Positions 1-5,335 of a stretch of 5,743 bases of DNA are shown in pieces; positions within the stretch are counted from its first letter, which is position 1, and every line of letters begins with the position of its first letter. This DNA comes from 13-1-40CM-64-14 sp036393975. Lineage in GTDB: Bacteria > Sysuimicrobiota > Sysuimicrobiia > Sysuimicrobiales > Kaftiobacteriaceae. Both the position numbers and the translations under genes were made by a program. The stretch spans positions 1-5,743 of the forward strand of contig DASWFZ010000034.1 of assembly GCA_036393975.1 (NCBI GenBank), in the 5' to 3' direction. The notes under the pieces were generated by a model. That model was not told the DNA's origin. It did no database searches and saw only the letters and a list, made by a program, of their open reading frames with translations.

Positions 1-147
1 CAGCATCTGGAGCACCGGCCCCAGGGTCTGGGTCCCCAGCGTCTCGTACACAACGACGAGCAGATACTCGAACAGGACGATGGCAGCACAGTAGATTCCC
101 AACGCCCGCAGGGTGAACCACAGTCTCCGCCGGAGTTCAGCGCGCAT
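1..147 (-). CDS. ABC-2 type exporter permease, N-terminal 49 residues (gene runs off the window)
   Basis: The start ATG lies at 147-145. It overlaps the 3' end of the ATPase gene by 11 bp, in a different frame, so the two are very likely translationally coupled. An AGGGA Shine-Dalgarno-like stretch lies inside the end of the ATPase gene about six bases before the ATG. The visible protein begins with a basic head (MRAELRRRLWF) and then a hydrophobic segment at about residues 15-34 (GIYCAAIVLFEYLLVVV), as expected for a first transmembrane helix with a positive cytoplasmic N terminus. Position directly after an ATPase of the ABC-2 exporter type suggests this is the membrane subunit of the transporter, but the family cannot be confirmed from 49 residues. 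The substrate is unknown. Confidence 0.75.
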   Translation of the reverse strand, partial: MRAELRRRLWFTLRALGIYCAAIVLFEYLLVVVYETLGTQTLGPVLQML

Positions 148-1045
148 CGGGATCCCTGCGGTAATATGCGAGAAAGATTTCTTCCAACGACGGTAGCTCC
201 CACACGAGGTCGGCGACCTGTCGGCCCGCTAGGGCGTCCAGCACAGCAGCCGTTCGCTCGGCAGGCACTCGCAGGGTGAGTCGTACCCCTTCCACACGCT
301 CCACCGTGACACCCTCTGGCGGTCGGAAAGCAGTCGCATCGTTAGCCTGTGCAAACTGCACGTCGACACGGCGAGCGCTACGCTGCCGCAGCGTATCGAT
401 GCGTTCCGTGGTCACCAGCAGACCGTCGCGAATGATAGCCACACGGTCACAAATCCGTTCGACCTCCCACAGCAGGTGCGACGAGATGAATACCGTCCGC
501 CCTTCCGCACGGAGCTCACCTAGCAATTCGTAGAATTCCTGCTGCATCAGCGGATCCAGCCCTTCGGCGGGTTCATCCAGCACCAGGAGTTCGGGGTCGT
601 GCTGGAGCGCTTGTACAACGCCCACCTTTTGCTTCATTCCGCGCGAGTAGTGCCGGATCGGTCGGAGTAGATCTTGGCGGCTGAGCGCAAACCGTTCTAA
701 TAGTGCAGCACGGCGGAGCGGCGGACGGCGGGTCAATGCAGCCAAGTAGTCCAGCAGCTGCGCCCCTGTCATACGCTCATAGAGGCTCAGTTCACCCGGG
801 ACGAAACCGAGGCGACTGCGATCGATCTCACTGGCAGGGTGTCCGAAAATGGTTACGCGGCCGTGGTGCGGGTGCACCAATCCTAGCACCGCGCGGATGG
901 TCGTCGTCTTACCGGCCCCGTTCGGCCCCAGAAAACCGAATATCTCCCCCCGCTGGACCGTGAAGGCTACATCCTCGATCCCGCGCCGCCGCCCGTAGTG
1001 CTTGGTCAGGTGGACGGCGTCGATGACGGCCTCAGCATTGCTCAT
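137..1045 (-). CDS. ABC transporter ATP-binding protein (BcrA/CcmA-like, ABC-2 exporter type)
   Basis: This 302-residue protein hydrolyses ATP on the cytoplasmic face of the membrane to drive an exporter. Visible motifs in order are Walker A GPNGAGKT (40-47), a Q-loop region reading FVPGELSLYE (81-90), signature YSRGM (133-137, the LSGGQ equivalent), Walker B LLVLDEP (153-159), D-loop EGLDP (161-165) and the switch histidine in SSH (190). The Q-loop glutamine is replaced by a PGE motif, a variant common in drug- and lantibiotic-export ATPases. Residues 226-302 form a C-terminal extension ending in SLEEIFLAYYR, typical of ABC-2 ATPases. The length is normal for the family. The ATG at 1045 has no Shine-Dalgarno sequence, but a strong -10 lies 14 bases upstream, so it may be read from a near-leaderless mRNA. 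The permease gene overlaps its 3' end. Substrate is not predictable; antibiotic or lipid export is typical for the family. Confidence 0.95.
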   Translation of the reverse strand: MSNAEAVIDAVHLTKHYGRRRGIEDVAFTVQRGEIFGFLGPNGAGKTTTIRAVLGLVHPHHGRVTIFGHPASEIDRSRLGFVPGELSLYERMTGAQLLDYLAALTRRPPLRRAALLERFALSRQDLLRPIRHYSRGMKQKVGVVQALQHDPELLVLDEPAEGLDPLMQQEFYELLGELRAEGRTVFISSHLLWEVERICDRVAIIRDGLLVTTERIDTLRQRSARRVDVQFAQANDATAFRPPEGVTVERVEGVRLTLRVPAERTAAVLDALAGRQVADLVWELPSLEEIFLAYYRRDPDAR

Positions 1046-1059
1046 TGTTCGCCATTGTT

Positions 1060-1088
1060 ATTAAAGTAGTTCATCGCCGCTTGGTCAG
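1060..1088 (-). promoter_or_regulatory. Sigma70-like promoter of the ABC exporter operon
   Basis: On the minus strand a -35 of CTGACC (1088-1083, 4/6 to consensus) is followed after exactly 17 bases by a -10 of TTTAAT (1065-1060, 5/6). The -10 ends 14 bases before the ATPase ATG. A start of transcription 6-8 bases after the -10 would leave a leader of only about 7 bases, which fits the missing Shine-Dalgarno sequence. Confidence 0.5.
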
Positions 1089-1168
1089 GCACGACGACCG
1101 AGCTTGCGACAAGAGCGGGATCGTTGCCTGCCCCTCTAGTCCGACACGCATAGACCACTCTCTTTGTC

Positions 1169-1200
1169 GTCATCTTAGACTACTAGTCATCTTAAACTAC
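1169..1200. repeat. Short tandem repeat, possible operator upstream of the ABC operon
   Basis: The 15-base unit GTCATCTTAGACTAC (1169-1183) recurs as GTCATCTTAAACTAC (1186-1200) with one mismatch and a 2-base spacer, giving a 17-bp period. The junction holds an 11-bp odd palindrome, GACTACTAGTC (1178-1188). The pair is locally AT-rich and lies about 80 bp upstream of the predicted -35 of the ABC operon. Tandem or dyad sites of this size commonly bind regulators, but no regulator gene is in the window, so the role is inferred. Confidence 0.4.
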
Positions 1201-1497
1201 GAATAGATCACCAGTCCAAGACAGCTTGATACGTCGATGCGGGGCTGGACGCCCCTCTCAAGGCAATGGGCGATCTGCGATCATTGCCAAAGCTTGGCAG
1301 TGCGTGCTTCGCAATCCGCGTAGGTAGGATCAAAGACTGCCACGCCTGCCGCGCAGGGGATCTCCCAAGAAGCGGTGGCGTGATCAGACTATCTGAGACA
1401 CACAGCGTTTGGGGTTTGGGCTACCCGAAGCAACTCCAGAAGCTGTGGTTAAGCGGTGGTAGGACGTTTTTCGAGGGAGTCGCTAACCACCGGGATG
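1201..1497. other. Intergenic stretch with no convincing gene
   Basis: No reading frame here has both a good start with a Shine-Dalgarno sequence and recognisable protein motifs; the open frames contain no family signature. Small hairpins are present: GGGGC/GCCCC with a 5-base loop (1241-1255) and TGCCAA/TTGGCA with a 3-base loop (1285-1299). The 9-mer AAGCGGTGG occurs twice (1370-1378 and 1451-1459). None of these is enough to call a feature. The stretch could be decayed coding sequence at the edge of an integrated element. Confidence 0.4.
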
Positions 1498-1556
1498 TGC
1501 GAATCGCCTCGATAGACCTGAGGATTCGTGGAGCGGGCGACGGGATTTGAATTCGC
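1498..1556 (-). repeat. att-like direct repeat: orphan copy of the tRNA-Gly 3' end and its downstream flank
   Basis: This matches 3330-3388 at a constant offset of 1832 bp over 59 positions, with four mismatches (at 1510, 1527, 1552 and 1553). Positions 1528-1551 are an exact 24-bp match covering the 3' acceptor strand, the encoded CCA and most of the T arm of the tRNA-Gly gene. The match ends at about 1556, inside the tRNA, so this copy lacks the anticodon and D arms and cannot make a tRNA. On the other side similarity fades before 1491. This is the expected form of the distal attachment site left when an integrase uses a tRNA 3' end. Confidence 0.7.
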
Positions 1557-1885
1557 CGAGAAATGGTGAAGGCCCACCTGTAGTGATTTCCGTCTGGATT
1601 CCTAGCGCAGGACTTCAATCCGCTGGAGTCAACGAATTTCGCGGTCATAGGCGCTTGTTGATGGCGGAGCAATTGTACGGCGACGATGGTGCTGGGAGGC
1701 GGGATTTTCATTGCAGTCCCACGCGTCTAAGTTGCACAGATTGTCTAATACCTGCTGGCCTACGCGGCGAGGACTTGCAGACCAACGTGGAAGAATACTG
1801 GTTACAGGAGTCCCGCACCAAGGATGTGGCCGCTTTCGAGTAGCTTGGTGAACCGGCGGATGCGGACCCGCGTGTCCTGTGGTGC
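1557..1885. other. Non-coding or decayed stretch between the att-like copy and the stem-loop
   Basis: Several frames stay open on both strands, but none has a plausible start with ribosome binding site, and none shows a protein motif I recognise. The translations are low in hydrophobic cores and differ from the coding style of the neighbouring genes. I looked for the C-terminal Arg-His-Arg-Tyr pattern of a tyrosine recombinase, which would be expected beside a tRNA att site, and did not see it. Confidence 0.4.
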
Positions 1886-1918
1886 GGTGGGGAGCGGGAG
1901 TAAGTCCCGCTCCCCACC
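1886..1918 (-). terminator. Perfect 14-bp stem-loop after the secreted-protein gene (probable terminator without U tract)
   Basis: The arms GGTGGGGAGCGGGA (1886-1899) and its exact reverse complement (1905-1918) enclose a 5-base loop, GTAAG. The structure begins 17 bases past the stop codon of the 412-residue gene. The stem is very GC-rich. No run of T follows it on either strand, so it is not a standard intrinsic terminator; it may act as a U-less terminator or a 3'-end stabiliser. Confidence 0.6.
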
Positions 1919-1935
1919 CGATCCTCACCTTCGCT

Positions 1936-3174
1936 TTACTTGTTCGCGAAGATGCCGATCAGCGGGCAGTTCACGATGAAGCCCGTCCCCTGGAAGGTAT
2001 TGCTGGCCGTGCCATCCGGCCTGATGCTCTTGGCCTGCGTGTGAACCAATGCCTCCGCCCTGGCGAAGTCAGTCTGTCGCAGCCGGTTGGCTAACGGTAC
2101 AGAGTCATTCCACCGGACCAGGTGGATGTCCCACAACGGGCTGTAGTTGAACTGGCCCCCAATGTTGGGCACGTCCTCCAGGATGTTGAGTGGCGACTCC
2201 TGGTCGAGGATTGCCGCATTCAAACCCTGGCGCTGAATATTGTCCTTGCCCGTTTGGCCGTTGATGAACGCGATCAGGCTCTCGCGGGCGCACCCGGGAT
2301 TGATGAACGGCCCGGTTACGTTGATGTCGTTTGTTCCGCATTCGATGAAAGGGACGTTAGAGAGAGCGGGCGCGTAGGTAACGTCCTCGATAGCAGCGGC
2401 ACCAAGATCGGACGCGTCGAACGAAGTGTAATGGACGCTCTGGTCCTCATAGCAACCGTTGGTCACATCGTAACTCACTGTGTCGTTCACCGCATCGACG
2501 CTCTCGACTTTGTCTGCCCAGTGTGCCTTGTCCCCGCCGTTGGTGTTGGCTCCGTCACCGATTTGCGGGGCGTTGAGGACGACCCCGGTGGGCAGTTGTA
2601 CCAGAGGGCTGTATCCTGGGTTGCCGACTGCGCCTGGTGCGGCGGCCAACGGCGGGAATCCTGTCGCGCTTGGAACTAGCACGCGCTCTGGGGTGAAGTC
2701 GACTCCGGCCGGCACGACGATCGAGGTGGGATCACTCGACGACGAGTGTTGGACTGCCAACGTTCCCTTAGCATTGGCCAGCTTCGGAGTGAAGTTCACG
2801 CCGAGATCCTGCGCGACGTCTTGGTCGGAGGCGTCGGTGATGACGTAATAGACGAGATGGCCTGCGGCGTTTCCTCGGCGGAGGGGCAAGACCACGATGG
2901 GTTTGGAGGTCGGCGGAGCCTCCTGGAAGCTTGTCGGCCCCTGCTGATTCGCATTGAGGAAGAAGCTGCTTGGGCCGAACGTCTGGTGGAACGTGTGGGC
3001 AGTGTTGAAGCACATGAACGGCAGCTGGTCGGGGAAACCAGCGGTTGCACCCGTTGGATGAAGCGAGCCGACGCCAATTGAGGCGCTTAAGACGGCTGCC
3101 AGCGCCAATGCTGCGGCGCGAGGCAGAGCAAGGGCACGGGTCAGTGCGAGAGATACACTCCTGTAGAATTGCAT
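1936..3174 (-). CDS. Secreted protein of unknown function (412 residues)
   Basis: The start ATG at 3174 is well supported by the Shine-Dalgarno sequence AAGGGAGGAG (3188-3179), four bases upstream. The N terminus is a long signal peptide: basic at R5, R13 and R19, hydrophobic at about 20-36, with a likely cleavage near residues 43-46 (ATAG). The mature protein, about 365 residues, has no transmembrane helix and is rich in Pro, Asn, Asp and Gly, as in exported beta-rich proteins. Distinct stretches are YYVITDASDQDVAQDLGVNF (109-128), a GNPGYSPLV segment (184-192), GDKAHWADKVESVDAV (214-229) and a second YSPLWDIHLVRWND (344-357). Five cysteines (55, 241, 279, 295, 403) include one in the predicted signal-proximal region and could form disulfides. 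I do not recognise an enzyme family; it vaguely recalls uncharacterised secreted DUF7482-type proteins, an unverified memory. It lies alone between att-like repeats and ends just before a strong stem-loop. Confidence 0.88.
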   Translation of the reverse strand: MQFYRSVSLALTRALALPRAAALALAAVLSASIGVGSLHPTGATAGFPDQLPFMCFNTAHTFHQTFGPSSFFLNANQQGPTSFQEAPPTSKPIVVLPLRRGNAAGHLVYYVITDASDQDVAQDLGVNFTPKLANAKGTLAVQHSSSSDPTSIVVPAGVDFTPERVLVPSATGFPPLAAAPGAVGNPGYSPLVQLPTGVVLNAPQIGDGANTNGGDKAHWADKVESVDAVNDTVSYDVTNGCYEDQSVHYTSFDASDLGAAAIEDVTYAPALSNVPFIECGTNDINVTGPFINPGCARESLIAFINGQTGKDNIQRQGLNAAILDQESPLNILEDVPNIGGQFNYSPLWDIHLVRWNDSVPLANRLRQTDFARAEALVHTQAKSIRPDGTASNTFQGTGFIVNCPLIGIFANK

Positions 3175-3329
3175 CTGGCTCCTCCCTTCATGGGGACCCT
3201 TACAGCAAACCAGAGAAATGCAAAGAAATGATGAACTCTGGTTGAGTTAACCCGCTATTCTGGACGGAAGGGAGAATTCCGGCAGGCGGTGATAAGTCAC
3301 GGTGGAAGGTCGGGCCGACTGAGGGGAAC

Positions 3330-3388
3330 TGCGAATCGCCTTGATAGACCTGAGGATTGGTGGAGCGGGCGACGGGATTTGAACCCGC
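3330..3388 (-). repeat. att-like direct repeat: tRNA-Gly copy overlapping the intact gene
   Basis: This is the partner of 1498-1556 (55 of 59 identical). It covers 31 bp beyond the tRNA 3' end (3330-3360) and the 3' part of the tRNA gene (3361-3388: CCA, acceptor 3' strand, T arm). It keeps the tRNA intact, as an attachment site on the tRNA side does after integration. Confidence 0.7.
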
Positions 3389-3435
3389 GACCCTCGGCTT
3401 GGGAAGCCGATGCTCTACCACTGAGCTACACCCGC
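3361..3435 (-). tRNA. tRNA-Gly (anticodon CCC), CCA encoded
   Basis: Read on the minus strand, all cloverleaf parts are present. The acceptor stem is GCGGGTG paired with CGCCCGC (one G-T pair). The D arm is GCTC/GAGC with loop AGTGGTA, the anticodon stem TCGGC/GCCGA with loop TTCCCAA (anticodon CCC), the variable loop 5 nt, and the T arm GCGGG/CCCGT with loop TTCAAAT. The discriminator base is U, followed by genomic CCA (3363-3361). Length is 72 nt plus CCA. This tRNA decodes GGG codons. A perfect TATAAT -10 lies just upstream, and its 3' end is duplicated 1.83 kb away. Confidence 0.97.
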
Positions 3436-3448
3436 TCGTCTTTCCGAC

Positions 3449-3454
3449 ATTATA
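3449..3454 (-). promoter_or_regulatory. -10 box of the tRNA-Gly promoter
   Basis: A perfect TATAAT reads on the minus strand (3454-3449), 13 bases before the mature tRNA 5' end. Transcription would start about 6 bases before the tRNA. No good -35 is found at 17 or 18 bases; the region there is GC-rich (CTCGCC). It also contains a weak CGCCC/GGGCG inverted repeat, which could serve as a 3' structure for the upstream membrane-protein gene. Confidence 0.55.
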
Positions 3455-3491
3455 TACTACCGCCCCCGGCGGGCGAGGCAGATGCGAGAAC

Positions 3492-3857
3492 CTACCGCAG
3501 CCGCCCCACTAATCCGAGGTAGGCAAGGATGGCCACGTTGATGAAGACACCGACGCGGGAGTCAGGCCATCCGATGATGCTGAGGATGAGCGAGAACATG
3601 GCGGCGTCAAGGGTCACGATTCCACCCCACGACGATGCCGCCATGACGCCGATGCCTGCCATGACGAAGGCAAGGCCCGGGATTAGCCATAGGATGCCCA
3701 TCACGCGAATCCCGATGTCGCCTAGGTCGACGAAGCCATTCAGGATCGTCGTATTGTAGGGCGAACTTTTGCCTGGACCGATGCGCCACGGGACGAAAAA
3801 GCCCAGGCTGTGCGCTAGCCCGTGGGCGATCAAGATGAGACCGATGATGAACCTCAT
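3492..3857 (-). CDS. Small integral membrane protein of unknown function (121 residues)
   Basis: I chose the ATG at 3857 because GGAGGCGAC directly precedes it, a good Shine-Dalgarno sequence with normal spacing. An in-frame ATG 15 codons upstream has no such site and adds a polar stretch that would spoil the hydrophobic start. The 121-residue protein is almost all membrane: helix 1 at about 2-23 (RFIIGLILIAHGLAHSLGFF), helix 2 at about 50-74, helix 3 at about 77-97 and helix 4 at about 102-117, with a short polar loop at 24-48. Helix 1 carries the motif AHGLAHSLGF with two histidines (H12, H16). Similar His-containing first helices occur in small uncharacterised bacterial membrane proteins. 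It may follow the DUF3237-like gene in one transcript (110-bp gap, same strand). Function is unknown. Confidence 0.85.
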   Translation of the reverse strand: MRFIIGLILIAHGLAHSLGFFVPWRIGPGKSSPYNTTILNGFVDLGDIGIRVMGILWLIPGLAFVMAGIGVMAASSWGGIVTLDAAMFSLILSIIGWPDSRVGVFINVAILAYLGLVGRLR

Positions 3858-3967
3858 GTCGCCTCCGTCCTCCTGGCCTGCTGTCCCGCTGAGCCACGCC
3901 ACCGGCCGCGATTAGGGGACTCACCGCTCGCGCGCTGTTGGTGTCGTGCCCGCAATAGAGGCAGGGC

Positions 3968-4441
3968 TTACGCCCAAGGCGGTTTCGCCCATACGAGTTT
4001 CGGTGGAGCGACGGCCATTTCGTTCACGATCGCGGGGATATCAAACCACCATAGCTCAGTTTCTTCGTCGATTTCTCCTTCACCGACGCACAGGTGATAG
4101 TTCAGGCACCGGTACCGCTCCTCCTGAGCGCGGAGCCACATCGCCGCGACGATTGCGCGCCGCAGGGTCGCGGTCGCCTCATCGATACTGTACCCTTGGA
4201 GCGAGAAGACGACCTGCGCTCCATCGTCGGTGGTGACGAATCCATGGCAGTCCGGACACCACACGCCGTCTTCCCGGCGACGGGGTGGTTGGCCCAGATT
4301 AGAGATCCCTGCAGCCGCGGCCCCACCATCCGGCCGCTGCCGAAACCAAAACCAGCGCCTTCTTTCTCACCATATGGCCGTAGCCACGCCGCCTTCGGAT
4401 CGTACTGCATCTCCAGGCGACCGATGGGGTTCCAGTCGCAT
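3968..4441 (-). pseudogene. DUF3237-like protein gene, broken by two compensating 1-base indels
   Basis: The ATG at 4441 has a good Shine-Dalgarno GAGGTG (4453-4448) six bases upstream. The frame reads MRLEP and then shifts: a CCCC run (4429-4426) has one base too many, and without it the protein goes on IGRLEMQYDPKAAWLRPYGE. About 48 codons later, after WANHP, a C run (4285-4282) has one base too few; adding one gives RRREDGVWCPDCHGF and then an open frame to TAA at 3968. As written, translation stops at TGA 4369-4367 after 24 residues. The corrected protein has 157 residues. It shows a MRLEP start, GFGFGSGRM, WANHPRRREDG, TTDDGAQVVFSLQGY, EERYRCLNYHLCVGEGEID, and a WWFDIPAIVNE end, matching the DUF3237 pattern (ANHPRRR.DG, TDDGA, DERYRWLN). 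That family is a small beta-barrel of unsettled function. Either a recent pseudogene or homopolymer errors. Confidence 0.8.
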
Positions 4442-4544
4442 TAGAGTCACCTCACGCGAGCGCTTCCGCGCCGGATGGAACTGTTCTACTCAATCGTTGA
4501 CCACGATAGGTGTGTTTCCTGTCGGGCGCCGTTGGGGCGCGACC

Positions 4545-4574
4545 TTCACAAGTTCTTCAAATGCGTCCTACACT
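4545..4574 (+). promoter_or_regulatory. Candidate sigma70-like promoter of the YceI / sugar dehydrogenase pair
   Basis: TTCACA (4545-4550, 5/6 to the -35 consensus) and TACACT (4569-4574, 4/6 to the -10) are separated by 18 bases. Transcription would begin near 4581, about 38 bases before the YceI-like start. The site lies in the 177-bp divergent gap between the DUF3237-like gene and this one. Assigned by eye only. Confidence 0.35.
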
Positions 4575-4618
4575 ATGAGAACGTGAGGTGGGTGAATGCA
4601 CAGGGGGAAGCGGGTCCG

Positions 4619-5296
4619 ATGATGAGAGGCCGTGCATGGTGGCGAGGGCCGATACTGAGTGCGGTCCTGGCGGCCACGATGATCGTCGGCGGGGTTCGTG
4701 GGTACGCGCCTGCCGCCCACGCTCAGCCAGCCTCGCCGCCTGCTGCCGCGCAGGAGTTTGTTATCGTCCCCACTGAGTCTCAGGTCATCTATCGAGTCGG
4801 GGAGACGCTCATCGCGGATAATAATCGTTTCAACGTGGCTGTCGGCACGACCCAAGCCATCCGAGGGGCGGTGACGGTCGACCGCGTCAACCCACGGGCT
4901 AGCCGCATCGGCCCGATTACGATCGACATCAGCCAGTTTCAGTCGAATGTTGCCCGGCGAGACAATGCCATTCGCCGGCAATGGCTGGAGTCAGCGAAGT
5001 TTCCGGCCGCGGAATTCACCCCGACGCAGATCGAGGGACTCCCGGCGCAATACGTCGATGGTCGCTCCATCCCGCTGCGCATCGCCGGCACACTACGCGT
5101 GCGCAATGTGCCGCGGCCCACGACCTTCGACGCTACCGTGACGCTGACCGGCCAGCAGCTCACCGGTCAGGCGACCACCAAAGTGCTGATGACCGACTTC
5201 GGGTTCTCTCCGCCAGATATTTTTGGCATCCTGCGCGCTCAGAACGAGGTCGGAATCGAATTTCGCTTCACGGCGCGACCCGCTTCAACGCCGTAG
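4619..5296 (+). CDS. YceI-like secreted lipocalin-fold protein
   Basis: I start the protein at the ATG of 4619 (a second ATG follows at 4622), because it opens a clear signal peptide: MMRGRAWWRG, a hydrophobic core at about 11-24, and an AHA cleavage site at 33-35. GGGGGAAG (4603-4610) lies eight bases upstream. The frame is open back to 4475, but that extension is polar and would bury the signal peptide. The mature protein (36-225) has the YceI beta-barrel pattern: YRVGETL (58-64), NRFNVAVGTTQAIRGAVTVD (69-88), IDISQFQSNVARRDNAIR (102-119), WLESAKFPAAEF (122-133), LRIAGTLRVRNVPRPTTFDA (153-172), LTGQATTKVLMTDFGFSPPD (181-200) and VGIEFRF (211-217). YceI proteins are exported or periplasmic and bind polyisoprenoid-like lipids in the one studied structure; the ligand here is unknown. 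The sugar dehydrogenase gene follows after 39 bp. Confidence 0.9.
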   Translation: MMRGRAWWRGPILSAVLAATMIVGGVRGYAPAAHAQPASPPAAAQEFVIVPTESQVIYRVGETLIADNNRFNVAVGTTQAIRGAVTVDRVNPRASRIGPITIDISQFQSNVARRDNAIRRQWLESAKFPAAEFTPTQIEGLPAQYVDGRSIPLRIAGTLRVRNVPRPTTFDATVTLTGQQLTGQATTKVLMTDFGFSPPDIFGILRAQNEVGIEFRFTARPASTP

Positions 5297-5335
5297 AGCC
5301 GTCGCGAGGCAGTTGACTACTTGGAGAGGACGCGC

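Larger units (their letters stand above)
1498..3388. mobile_element. Putative tRNA-Gly-integrated segment bounded by att-like repeats (decayed or non-autonomous)
   Basis: The segment begins at the partial tRNA copy (1498-1556) and ends inside the intact tRNA-Gly gene (copy at 3330-3388), giving a unit of about 1.83 kb immediately downstream of the tRNA 3' end. It contains one gene, for a secreted protein, and about 330 bp without a gene. No integrase, excisionase or replication gene can be seen. It may therefore be a remnant, an element mobilised in trans, or a duplicated tRNA end produced another way. The mobile-element reading is an inference from the repeat layout. Confidence 0.35.

Noticed and set aside
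1547..1843. 98-codon plus-strand frame beginning in the orphan tRNA copy
   Set aside because: The start lies within tRNA-derived sequence, no ribosome binding site is present and the translation has no family motif.
1201..1885. Possible decayed integrase next to the orphan att copy
   Set aside because: I looked on both strands for tyrosine-recombinase motifs (HxLRH, LGH, terminal Tyr) and for serine-recombinase starts and found none.
2122..2679. 185-codon open frame on the plus strand inside the secreted-protein gene
   Set aside because: It is antisense to a gene with a signal peptide and strong ribosome binding site. Long antisense frames are common in GC-rich DNA, and no motif is visible.
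3200..3421. Minus-strand open frame starting in the tRNA (RVAGSNPVARSTNPQ)
   Set aside because: It is a translation of the tRNA T arm and acceptor end, another common false call, with no ribosome binding site.
3289..3522. Plus-strand open frame crossing the tRNA (contains GRRDLNPRPSAWEADALPLS)
   Set aside because: This is the well-known false protein from reading across a tRNA gene; the residues come from the antisense of tRNA-Gly.
4102..4410. 102-codon minus-strand frame taken as a separate gene
   Set aside because: Its first part (to WANHP) is the middle of the DUF3237-like protein; the rest is out-of-frame noise after the second indel.
4475..4618. N-terminal extension of the YceI-like protein with a CVSC pair and a later Cys
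   Set aside because: It would place about 48 polar residues before a signal peptide, spans the candidate promoter, and has no ribosome binding site at 4475.
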